Assembly: GCA_009602725.1 (NCBI GenBank)
Contig: WELB01000188.1
Span: forward strand, 195,766-255,145
Origin: Spirogloea muscicola
Taxonomy: Eukaryota > Streptophyta > Zygnematophyceae > Spirogloeales > Spirogloeaceae
DNA: 59,380 nt
Reading direction: 5' to 3'
Part shown: one piece after another, positions 23,101-33,482 of the stretch
How positions within the stretch are numbered: position 1 is the first letter of the stretch
Layout: each line of letters begins with the position of its first letter
Translations under genes and position numbers: made by a program
Notes under the pieces: model-generated
Database searches by the model: none
The model's input: only the letters and a program-made list of their open reading frames with translations
Told to the model about the DNA's origin: nothing

Positions 23101-26100
23101 CTTGGCCCTTCAATCTCATCTTCCTCTCAGCAAGCTGCTGGGCTTGTCGTAGATGATTCTCCTCATATTCACGAATATTTGTTACCCCAACTGTCCTGCT
23201 GAACTCACGGTACACACTGTCTACAACTTGGTTGATCTCATCTTCAAGCTTTGCTATCGCCTTGCTTCGCAGGGCCATGGCCTTCTTCACCTGCATATAT
23301 GTATAGTTGATGTGCCATCACTTACAGAGCGTGGACAAACAATTTACACCATAGGATTGAGGAAAGTGTGTTGGCTTGGCCCTCAGGTACAGCAAAATAC
23401 AGCAGGGAAGGTGTAGTATAAAAGCTTGTAGTACTGTAGGCAATTTTCTCATCTGCAAGTTGCCCACAAGTTGCCCCTTACCATGTCAACTTCTGAGACA
23501 GGCTGTTGCTTGTGATCAGTGATAGTCTGCAACTCTATCTGGGTGCGCTGTACTTTATCTCCTGTGTGAAGCTGGAGTTATTGAGACCAGCATGCTCTCA
23601 GTCATGGGACTACGGCTGGGCTGGTCATACCGTCAGTGCTTTGACAAATTTACTTAACAGGAAATGCAAGTGACCAGCCAGAATTGTCAGCTCACAATGC
23701 CTTGGGCAAGAAAAGCAACAGAAGATGGTAATGGGCAGGTACCGTGCAGAGTATGATAGTCTGACAGGTCCATCGGATGTACCTGCTCTGTCTTGGCATA
23801 CTGGATTTTCCGCTCCAGATCACCAAGCTTCACAGAAAGTTCTTGCTCAAGCACCCGCATGCCTCTTGCAGACCCAAGATCAGCCAGCTCCTTCTCGTAC
23901 TGCTCTTTCTTAGCCTTGAGATCTGCACATGTAATTGCTGTCTTGTCAGTCGTCATGCTGATAATGCTGGAAGCTTTCGCTAATAGGTCATAATAGCAAG
24001 GTCACGGCCTGTTAGCTTGTACGCCACTGAGATGCTCATGGGCCTGGGTGTTAGCAGATTGTCCCTGCACTCAGTTTGCAGTAGATTTCTTACAGTAGAT
24101 AACCCCTAGCACATGGAAGCCTGGAATTCAGCTCCAGTGTGCCGTGCCCAACAAGGAAAGAATCCTCTCTCACTTGCAATTGCTTTCTCATCCCATCGCT
24201 GGGACTTTGAGTCCATGTTGCCACTGATGCCGCCAGTCATTGCGCCTGACTTGGAGAGGAGCGTCCCATCAAGTGCAACCACTGCAGCCAAAGCTGTGCT
24301 ACTTAGTCATATGTTTCTTATTGTCAATACCATGTCAAGATCAATACATGCAGCCTTCACGTGGTACTGAAAACATCACAATATTACTGCTCCTCATATG
24401 TGCATGGACCTTTGTGGCGCTCTGCTCCAAATGCTAAGGAACGGGCTTCCTCAACAGTATCACAGACAAGAGTGTTGCCAACTGCAAAAAGCATCGCTCT
24501 TTCGACGGAATTGTCAAATGTGCACCAGAAGGTCAAGGATGTCAGATTCACACTTGAAAACAGTCCTGCAAGCCTGCAGAAGTTACAATCTGAAGCTGCT
24601 GAACAAGCTCTGGCATACAGGCTAATGATTCCCATCTGTCAGACAGATTTATCTGTAAGATGTTGCCTACGCACAGCTAGCGGCACACTTGTGGTGATTC
24701 CGTGGTCTGGATATTGTATGACATCTATCATCAGCTTTGATGTCCTGCCCAGGGTCCGGAGTCGTTCCTGGACTGGTTTCACTCTGACCGATTGCAAGGG
24801 GATGAAGGTCATAGGTGGCTGCCGGTGGTTTTTGAGGTACTGCAAGCAGTGTCAGGTCGTTATTTATGTCAGATGTACAAAGCAAAAGCCAGTAGTGATG
24901 GTGCTTGTGGAGCTTCATGGAAGACGCAGCCAAGATGAAATACTCTATCAGATTTTACCTGGATGCACTCCTTTCCTGCCGTGTCATCCTCAACAACAAT
25001 AGCCTCCATCATCTTGCCCATCGCCACAGTCAAAGCCAGATTATACTTTTTCTGAGTTGGCCTGCACAAGTCTGTCATTCGCCCATGGACTCCAGAGAAC
25101 AGTCTCTTCATGGTGGTGACATTCTCAGCCATCTTGACATCTCGCTCACTCTCTTTCCTGTCAGCTTTCACATCCCGCAACTGTACTTCTAGGTCGTTCA
25201 GCTTTGTCAAGAGACCTTCACTTCGCGATCTGCGATAAGAGACATAGAGCATGGTCTTCAATATTGGAAAGCAAGCACGGCTCTTGGTACCTACATTGAG
25301 CCGTCAGCATTGCGTCTCTCTGTAATCAAACACATGCTGTCCAAGCCCAAATTTCTTGCATAACAAGTCAATGACAATGAAGTGCAAGGAAGATAAGAGG
25401 AGAGTCAGTGCTCACAGACTGACCTCTGCTTGCGTTGCCGCTCTTGTACTTCTGAGAGTTGACTTCTTATGTGCACTAACTCCTCCTCGGCAGCTGCCAA
25501 GTCTTGTGCCACTCGCTGCTTCCGATTCACAACCTGCTCCAGTTGAGCCTTCAGCTGCTGCTCGCGAGCAGTCTGCTGCTGTATGGTGGCCTCAAGGTTG
25601 TTTGCCACCGCCTGATCGACTTCTTGCTGCCTGTCCAGCACTTCTTTCTCCTGCCTCAAGGTGGAAGTCTTTGCCCCAGCCTCTGCCTTTCTGCATGCAA
25701 GCACACAGGAATGATGTCAAGCTGATAGAAAGCATGATCTATTCTGGAATGTAGACAGCAAGTCGTCGATGGAGTCAACGATCATAATGTGTGCGCGGCT
25801 TGGTGCTGATGAACTTACACGCGGTTGTATTCAGCTATCTGGCTCTCTGCAAGCTGCAACTCCTTGCCAGTCCCCTGACCTTGCTGCATCAGCTCCTCAA
25901 TCTGAGCCGTTGCACGCTCAAGGTCCTTCTGTAAGTCACCAATCTCCCTCTGCTTCCTCTCGTACTCGCTCGACTTGACTGCAAGCGCAGACTCCTCATT
26001 GCTGATGTGAAGCTGCAGACGCTTGACAGCTTCCTTGCACTTGAGCATATCTGGTTGCTGTACAGCCAGGCCATGGCAAGACCTGTCAGCATAACAAGCA

Positions 26101-27373
26101 CTGACCGCAACTGCATAGAGCACGGACACAGCATCAAGGACTCTGAACCAGCTGATGTACGTGCGTAAGTACCTGAACAGCTGTAAGACAGTGGACAGGC
26201 TCACCTTCTTGTCAATGTCGTTTTGCTTCTTCTTCATCGTCTTCTCACAGAGTAGGACTTCCTTCTGCCGACCGGCCTGCTCCTTCTTCAACTCCTTGAC
26301 CTGGCTGTCCAAAGTCCCCTGTTCCCCTTCTATTTGTCGAAGCTTGTCCATAGCGTCATCAACTTCCTCTTGGGTGCTGGCAATCTCTTTGTCATGGTTG
26401 AACAAATTCCACAGAGAGTGGCTAGACTTGAGGTTTAACTGCAAATTGTTGACAAGTGTGAAAGAGAGGTCTGAAACAATCTCCACTGAAGGCACACTTG
26501 TCTGTATGTATTGGCAACTGCAGATACACCAAGATCAGCAACTATGACTCTGTAGGCAACACAAGCTGATTGCAATCCACTTCACTCACAAGCTCCTTCT
26601 GCAATCTCAGATGGCGCTCCGCCTCGTCCTTCTGCTCTTTCTTTTGCTTCCTCTCAGACGCCATGTTCCTCTTCTTCTGGTAGCTGAGCAGCGTCGCTTC
26701 CTCGGCCTTGCCCTTTTTCTCTTCCAGCTCCTCATACTCCTTCTTCAGCTCCTCAGACCCAGAAATTTGCTCAAAGAGCATCATGAGCTCCTTGGCCGAC
26801 CTTGACGCAATGGATTCCACGTCACCCTGCAATCAACAACAATGAGTCCAAGTGATAATAGAAGACAGACCAGCGCACTCATGAGAGTAGACACGGCAAT
26901 GTGCGAGCTGCAGGCCTGGCAAAAATTTAAACCTGGAAGACCAGAAAGTTGCGAGCCTTGACAAGGATTCCGATGGAGCGCATATGCGCATTGTAGTCCT
27001 CCCAGGATACGCTCCTGCCGTTTACTTTGTACTCACTGGTGCCGCCACCAGTTACCGACCTCGCGAAAGTTAGCTCTTCCCCTGTGACCGTCCTGTAGAC
27101 GAGCTTAACGGAGCCCTTGCGGCCTCTCTCGTTACGCTCGCTGTCGTCGAAGGCGTAGATGAGGTCCTTGAGCTGGCTGCCCCGGAGCTGCATGGACTTG
27201 ACGCCGAGCACGAAGCTGATTGCGTCCATGAGGTTCGACTTGCCGGCGCCATTGGGCCCGATGATGGCAGTGAAGGTCTTGAAGGGACCGATCACTTGGT
27301 GGCCCTTGTAGGACTTGAAGTTGTCCACCTCGAGCCGGTGGATGCTGCCACGGGCCAGCTCCATCGACGGCAT
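20195..27373 (-). CDS. SMC1: Cohesin subunit SMC1
   Basis: SMC1 pairs with SMC3 in the cohesin ring that holds sister chromatids. Nineteen exons join in frame to 1236 residues, the normal length: 27373-26933, 26826-26590, 26438-26205, 26057-25819, 25690-25424, 25229-24959, 24839-24715, 24519-24410, 24281-24174, 23922-23783, 23571-23482, 23290-23082, 22953-22784, 22603-22494, 22320-22123, 21830-21613, 21350-21099, 20734-20489 and 20240-20195. Domains in order are Walker A (GPNGAGKSN, exon 1), a coiled coil, the hinge ([11 protein letters not shown] to SGAMTGG, exons 6-9), a second coiled coil, the ABC signature LSGGEKT (exon 17) and Walker [13 protein letters not shown] (exon 18). The tiny last exon supplies [10 protein letters not shown]. 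If it were skipped, a TAA at 20487-20485 would end the protein early. A second ATG at 27364 is an equally possible start. Intron 7 (24520-24714) is AT-AC and is listed separately. Confidence 0.95.
24520..24714 (-). other. U12-type AT-AC intron in SMC1
   Basis: Read on the minus strand, the intron begins ATATCCAGAC at 24714 and ends GGTGCAC at 24520. The element TCCTTGAC (24539-24532) matches the U12 branch-site consensus, with its adenosine 13 bases from the intron end. Splicing joins GATGTCATACA to ATTTGACAAT and gives [13 protein letters not shown], which fits plant SMC1 with no gap. Both flanking exons keep phase (125 and 110 bases). No GT-AG pair gives an equally conserved join: the nearest alternative (GT after ACCACAA, AG before GACTG) keeps frame but inserts about 25 extra residues. 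The donor departs from the full ATATCCTT consensus at positions 7 and 8. Confidence 0.85.
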
Positions 27374-27524
27374 GGCGTGGCCACGAGGCCCTCCCGCGGC
27401 GCTGGTCGAGCTCGCCCCCTCCGCCTGACCACGTCGATGCAGACGTGCTTCCGCAGCGGCAGAGGCCGCGATGCAGCACAGCTGCCAGAAGCTGCTTGGT
27501 ACATGGCCCAAGCCGCGTTGACGG

Positions 27525-27558
27525 CGGCGACGGCGGCGGCGGCGACGGCGGCGGCGCG
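27525..27558 (+). repeat. GGC/GCG triplet tract at SMC1 5' side
   Basis: A run of GGCGGCGAC-type triplets lies about 160 bases upstream of the SMC1 start, probably in the 5' UTR or promoter. Confidence 0.8.
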
Positions 27559-27704
27559 TCCTGGACTCGCGGCGGGGCAGCTCTGTTGAAGGCTCAGCTC
27601 CCGTCGAGCCGAAGCTAACGTAGCGCTGGGCCGAAGCGGCCTTGCGGACTGATGGACCACCAAGAGGAGAAAGTAAGCTCATCCGAAGGTGGCGAGGGCT
27701 GTGG

Positions 27705-27897
27705 AACGAAGTGGTGGCACTCCCAATGGATGCAAGGGCTGTGAAAAGCCAGCCCGAAAAGAATTGACAAAGGTTCGAAGGGGCCAAATGACGGAGGGGC
27801 CTAAATAGCGCTAAGCAGCTACGAAGGGGCCTGAAGATGCTATGTCAGAACGGGGGAGGGATGGACCACTCAGTAGTGACGAGTGAGGAGCCTCAAA
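27705..27897 (+). repeat. Copy of the GGGCTG-hairpin repeat upstream of SMC1
   Basis: This is nearly the same as 15415-15600. It has the core AAGGGCTGTGAAAAGCCAGC, the GACAAAGGTTCGAAGGGGCC module, CTGAAGATGCTATGTCAGAA and ATGGACCACTCAGTAG, ending at GAGGAGCCTCAAA. It lies 330-525 bases above the SMC1 start codon. It is the best copy outside the main cluster and shares that copy's 3' breakpoint region. Confidence 0.9.
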
Positions 27898-28177
27898 ACC
27901 AGGTGGAAAGCCAGCCCGGAAACGATGGACAAGATAGATGGGCCACCAGTGAGTTCCGCCGTTAGAAGGGGCTCGGGGGTCGTTAGCAGGTCGAGCCCGG
28001 CGGTTGGGGCTGTTTCGCGTCCACGCTCTTGGCGCGCGCGGGAGGCGGGCCGGCCGACGATGCGCTCCCCCAGGCGATGGTCGGGCATCGCCGCTCCACG
28101 TTCGTCGGCCGGTCAACGCCTGGGAGGTGGGAGGGGGCCAGGTGTCAGGCGGGGTCCTTGCTCTGTTGTTCGTCGGA

Positions 28178-28206
28178 CGACGATGACCGACGATGACCGA
28201 CGATGA
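28178..28206 (+). repeat. Short tandem repeat, 10-base unit, about 3 copies
   Basis: The unit CGACGATGAC is repeated three times with the last copy incomplete. Confidence 0.8.
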
Positions 28207-28741
28207 GCAGTGCCGGGCTCGTCGGTAAAGTCGGTAAACCGACACTAGCTGCGTCGACAGCCAGACGGCCGGCGGGGGGGCCCGCGGGCGGCGGCAATCC
28301 CGAGGGCGCGCGCGGCCGCGGCCGACACGACGGGGAACCATCCGCCTGCGTCTGGTCAGACCACCTGGGGGGCATTCATCCACGGTTTCGATTCCGCACC
28401 CCCGGAGCGCTCCCCTCCAAGTAGCTATTACCGGCAGGGCCGGCGTGGCGGATATTTACCCCAACCCCCAGGTGGGGGGCTTATCCGGCGACACCTTGCC
28501 CTGTCGGTAGGCCGGCGAGTTCGAGGCGGAGGAGGGGGGGAGGAGGGAGGTGGGCGTGCATGGAGCCGCCCTCCATGGCTGGGTCCCCGCCTCCTCCGCC
28601 CGGAGCGGGCAGCCCGGCCGCTGACCCCCCCCACCTCGGAGCTCCGGCGCCATCCCCACTTCTCCCCGCCCCCCTTCGCCTCTCCGCCGCCTCCGCCGCC
28701 GCCGCCGCCGCCGCCGCGGCGCCCGCCCGACGTCGTCGCCG

Positions 28742-29511
28742 NNNNNNNNNNNNNNNNNNNNNNNNNNNNNNNNNNNNNNNNNNNNNNNNNNNNNNNNNNN
28801 NNNNNNNNNNNNNNNNNNNNNNNNNNNNNNNNNNNNNNNNNNNNNNNNNNNNNNNNNNNNNNNNNNNNNNNNNNNNNNNNNNNNNNNNNNNNNNNNNNNN
28901 NNNNNNNNNNNNNNNNNNNNNNNNNNNNNNNNNNNNNNNNNNNNNNNNNNNNNNNNNNNNNNNNNNNNNNNNNNNNNNNNNNNNNNNNNNNNNNNNNNNN
29001 NNNNNNNNNNNNNNNNNNNNNNNNNNNNNNNNNNNNNNNNNNNNNNNNNNNNNNNNNNNNNNNNNNNNNNNNNNNNNNNNNNNNNNNNNNNNNNNNNNNN
29101 NNNNNNNNNNNNNNNNNNNNNNNNNNNNNNNNNNNNNNNNNNNNNNNNNNNNNNNNNNNNNNNNNNNNNNNNNNNNNNNNNNNNNNNNNNNNNNNNNNNN
29201 NNNNNNNNNNNNNNNNNNNNNNNNNNNNNNNNNNNNNNNNNNNNNNNNNNNNNNNNNNNNNNNNNNNNNNNNNNNNNNNNNNNNNNNNNNNNNNNNNNNN
29301 NNNNNNNNNNNNNNNNNNNNNNNNNNNNNNNNNNNNNNNNNNNNNNNNNNNNNNNNNNNNNNNNNNNNNNNNNNNNNNNNNNNNNNNNNNNNNNNNNNNN
29401 NNNNNNNNNNNNNNNNNNNNNNNNNNNNNNNNNNNNNNNNNNNNNNNNNNNNNNNNNNNNNNNNNNNNNNNNNNNNNNNNNNNNNNNNNNNNNNNNNNNN
29501 NNNNNNNNNNN
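28742..29511. other. Assembly gap (770 N)
   Basis: An unbroken run of N lies between a GCC triplet tract and a C-rich tract. Open frames that cross it are artefacts. The gap probably hides the 5' part of the downstream membrane-protein gene. Confidence 0.99.
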
Positions 29512-29910
29512 CCCCCCCCTTGCTCTTTGTCCCTCTCCGCCTCCTCTTTCCCATTTACTTTCCCAATTTTGGTGAGGCAACTCATCTCTCCCACATCCAC
29601 CCTCATTCAATCTTCACCCTGTCCCTCCTACTCCTTCACCCTCTTCCTCTCGCATACCCCTCTTCCTCGCCCTCCTTCCCTCCCTCCCCATTCCTACTGT
29701 CGTGCCCCTCTTCTCCCACTGCCCCAAGCTTCTTGTCCATTCCTTCCGTCAGTCCCCCTCACTCATAAACCCCCCCTCCCCCCCAACCCCTTCCCCGCCA
29801 TATCTCCCACCCCCACTTTCGGGCGCTCGCAAGTGCGACAGTCAAGACTGACCTGTTTGTGACGGTAGTAACATGAGCTGACGACGGAGCACCGCCGTCT
29901 TGCCTCGCAG

Positions 29911-32257
29911 CACAACGGCCTGCAGTGGGTCCTGACGTGTGTGCCGGTGCTGAAGTCACTCGTCCTCGGCCTCTCCTTCCTCTTCTGGTGAGCACGCCCT
30001 TACCACCTCCCTCCATACCCACCTCCCTCCATTCCCGTCCCATCCCGTGCCAGCCGTCGCCGCGGATATCAAACTCTGCAAGCGGGGCACTCATGCAGGC
30101 CGGCCGCCACCGCGTCGCGTGCAGGCACTCGTGCCTGGACCTGAGCACGTGCTCGTTCTGGATCGCCTTCGGCGTCTTCGTGTCGCGCATCTTCTTCGAG
30201 ACGGCTGCCTTCGTCTGCTTCCTGCTCATCGCGCACGGCTACTGCGTAACGCACGAGCAGCTCTCCCTCGCCGACCGCCGCAACATCGCTGGTGCGAGCT
30301 GCGGCGCCTCATCTCCCCGCCCCACTTGCCACCATTGACTTGGCTGGCACCTTCAACGCCTAACGCAGAGCAAGCGCTCGCTGCCATCGTGGTGCCCACC
30401 AGGCCTGGCGTCGCTGCTGTACCTCACGCTCACCGGCTACAAAGCCTCCGTCCCGCAGTTTGCGGTACGCCGGCGCCCGCCTTGCTGTCTTCGCAGCTGC
30501 GGCTGTCGACAATGCTTCTGCCCTTTCATAGCCATCTCCTAGAGAAACCATTAGAGTGCCCCTGCCAACAAGTTAACGAGGGTTATCTGCGCCGGCCGGA
30601 GGAAGTGCAGGTACTGGTGCTGGTGATCTACTGCGTGCTGCTGGGCGTGATCTTCCAGCACGCAGCGCGCAACGCTGCGCTGCTGCGCGAGCAGCTGCAG
30701 CAGCTCGAGGCCGATGGCATCGCTGCCATGCATGCCGCCGTCCACACCAAGTACTGCATGTTTCGGTGAGCCCACAGACTGAGTTCATTCTGATTTGCTC
30801 GCTGCCAGCACTGCATGGCTGCCGCCAGGGCATGGTGCAGCAGCTGAGGTGATAGCAGCCCTGCATAATTATCTTCTGAAAAATTATGATCAATGAGAGT
30901 GTCGTTCACCATGTTGCCTTTACCTTACAGGCGATTTCAGGCGGCGCTTGTTGTCATGGTCATGATGGAAATCGTGGTGAGCAGCCAGCGCCCTCGCCAG
31001 GGCCGACTTGCGCCGCCGAGCTGCTGGGCCGCCGTCAGAACGATCGATGTCGACCACCACTTGCAGGCTGCAAGCGATAACACAATGCGTTCTTGTCCGT
31101 GCTGCCGCCCAGATGCATGCAAACGCGGAGACGGCGACGATACAGTACTGGGTGCGGCTGCTCGCTCGCGAGTGGGCTGAGATTGCCGTCTTCGCGTACA
31201 TCGGGTGCGCTGTGCTTGACGGCCCTGCAAAACCTCTAGGTTTTCACGTGGTCAAGAATGACATTACGCTTGAGGTGATGAAGCTTCAAGGTTTGGAAGT
31301 TTAGCGATTCAGAGGGTTCTGTCTTTCTTCCGTGCGTCCAAATGGGCAGCATGATGGCTGAGCCTGCCGTGCATGTACGTTGCAGATGGACGTTTCGGTC
31401 GCGGCAGCCGAGCCCGTTCTACTCGATGATCCCCGCTGCAGCGCCGCCGGCGCAGCGCCTCCTGCCGCCCATCCACAAGATTGTGCGTGGCCCCCTGTGC
31501 CTTTCCCCTCTTTTCCTCCGGCCTCGTCTCATTACATGGGCGCATGAATATTACGCTTAACGAAGAGCTTAGCCAGAGTGCATTTGCTGCACAAGAGAGT
31601 GTTATCTCCAGACACTTAACAGTGCCTGACCAGCTGTCGTGTCCGCTGTCGGCGCTGCCGCCCGGCTGCTGCAGGAGCTCAAGGAGTCTGAGTACCGCAG
31701 CATGGAGTACCGCGACTGGCACATTGGCATCGTGAGACCCTCTGGGCCATCCTTTCTTGCTACTATATTTCACTCATGATGCATCTGACTGCCAATACCA
31801 TTGCGCCGAGTGTGACCGCTCGGTGCCACTAGTCTATCAAGCTTCAGGATTTTGCTGTCGATGCAGTGTTGTCCATGACTGACCATGCACCTACTCCTGC
31901 TCGTTCTTGGTGCAGCCTGTCTTGCCGGACCATTGCACTGCCGCCAGCCCGCCCGTGCTCATCGTCATCCAGAACCCCACTGCGCGGTCACTGTGCACTC
32001 GGCGAGCACCCTCGAGCGTGGCGCCGGCCCAGAAGCCGGCAACGGCAGTGCCGGCAGCCTTGAGTGATGCTCGCGTTGAGACCCTGCCTCAGCTCCTTCC
32101 TGCAGCAACTGCAGTGATGACGACGTCGCCTTGTCAGAGAGTGAACTGTGACTGCTTCGACGGTGATGCGGCCAAGGCCGCTTGGAGTCCTTGCGGCGTG
32201 CCCGTGCCACTGGACGTCGTCATGGAGGTCCTGGGGAGCGCCACTTGCCGAGCATAG
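29911..32257 (+). CDS. Multi-pass membrane protein, unidentified plant-type family (5' partial)
   Basis: Nine exons join in frame: 29911-29987, 30125-30291, 30403-30464, 30611-30765, 30931-30976, 31113-31204, 31386-31482, 31675-31731 and 31915-32257. The predicted protein has about six hydrophobic segments: LQWVLTCVPVLKSLVLGLSF, FWIAFGVFVSRIFFETAAFV, LASLLYLTLTGY, FAVLVLVIYCVLLGVIF, FQAALVVMVMMEIV and EWAEIAVFAYIGWTF. Other conserved-looking blocks are HGYCVTHEQLSLADRRNIAG, MHAAVHTKYCMFRRFQ and MEYRDWHIGI. The pattern is that of a polytopic receptor-like or Golgi-type membrane protein with a soluble N-terminal part, now lost upstream or in the gap. I could not name the family. The start is missing, and the last 80 residues are low-complexity and may include misread sequence. 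Confidence 0.7.
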
Positions 32258-33482
32258 TCCTGCCGCTGCCTCTGTTGCCACCAGTGCTGCCTCTCAGTCA
32301 GGTTCCATATGTGGAGGCTCTTACCCAACTCTTATCAACTTGGCCCAACTTTAGAACCTTAGACCCCATTCTCCATGGCCTCTTGCAGCCCGAGGCCTGC
32401 TGCGACGCTGCAGGAAAGCGCCACAGCAGGCTGCTGGGCTGCTGGAGCTCTTGCTGGTCCCATGTACTAGTTCAACATTGACATTGCTGGCTTTGCCTTG
32501 TATACTACGACACTTTGGAGATGCCCCATGATTGAGCACAGAGGCCGGTCCACCATGACCGCTAGTCTGCCAAGCAGGTACTGGTAGTGGACTTGCTGAG
32601 CTAGATTCTTGCTACATATCTGAGATCTAGCCGCGGCAATCTTACGAACAGATACTTTTTGGGTATGCCGTTTTGCCCATTCGGTCCATCTGGTCGGAAG
32701 ATTATCATGAATACCTGTGAAGCGCGTGGGCTTCTTGACCAGTGTATGAGTTTCTAGTCAAATTGTTACTGGAGAATCATGTGGTTGTCATGATGAGAAT
32801 GGTCTGCAATTGGCTGCTAAGCTCAGTATAAGGCACAGGAGCATTTGCAGCTAGCGCAGCAGCAAGGGAGCTGGAGCACAATCAACAGTCAATTGCCTCC
32901 GTGGTGGGGCACCTTCTTATCTACTTCGTCAATGCTGGCCAAGCTGCAAAGGCTGCAACATCATCCTCAAACAGACAATCACATGCATCATAGCTTTGAT
33001 GCAATTTCCACCAATTGAACGCCAGAAATTGCTCATTCAACAATAGCTCATTGATGCAGAAGAGATGTAATAGTGCATCAAGAATGTCATTGAGCAAGTA
33101 AAATTACAGGACTCGTTAAGGGAGAAGTGAAGCCTGACATGCAACACTCGAGATAGACGGCCTAACGTTTGCAACAACTTCAGGCCTGGAGGCTTGGCTC
33201 GTGCTGGAGCCGCTGCTGAGCTGCATGCAAGGGTGAATTGCCATGAATCTTTGACAATCATCCAACGCTTGCATGCAACAGGGCCTGCAACAGACTGAAG
33301 GTTTGACACCCAGAAATCAACACCTGCTCAGGGGGACTCAGTCCTCATGGCCTGAGCACGTCACGCCACGCTGCTCACTGCCAACGAGATGACGCAAAAG
33401 TGACATGCTACTTGGTGTTTCCAGTGGCTGCTCCAGATACACTTGCAGCCTTGCAAGCTTGCTGCGAGCAATGAACTCCAGA
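32258..33482. other. Convergent intergenic region, no gene seen
   Basis: About 1.2 kb lie between the stop of the membrane-protein gene and the stop of glutathione transferase 1. The sequence is AT-richer than its surroundings. No open frame with a recognisable domain, RNA gene or repeat was found. Confidence 0.5.

Larger units (their letters stand above)
27374..29910. other. Divergent intergenic region SMC1 / membrane protein, with gap
   Basis: In order it contains a GGC/GCG tract (27525-27558), a repeat-family copy (27705-27897), GC-rich DNA with a 10-base tandem repeat (28178-28206), a GCC run (28688-28740), the assembly gap, then a pyrimidine-rich stretch (29512-29830). It should hold both 5' ends and the missing first exon or exons of the membrane-protein gene. 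Confidence 0.6.

Noticed and set aside
24550-24712. GT-AG version of SMC1 intron 7 (donor after ACCACAA, acceptor before GACTG)
   Set aside because: It keeps frame but inserts about 25 non-conserved residues at a gap-free point of the hinge. The AT-AC choice with a perfect branch site is far better.
28428-29768. Open frames of 357-402 codons on both strands
   Set aside because: They consist almost entirely of the N run and have no sequence support.
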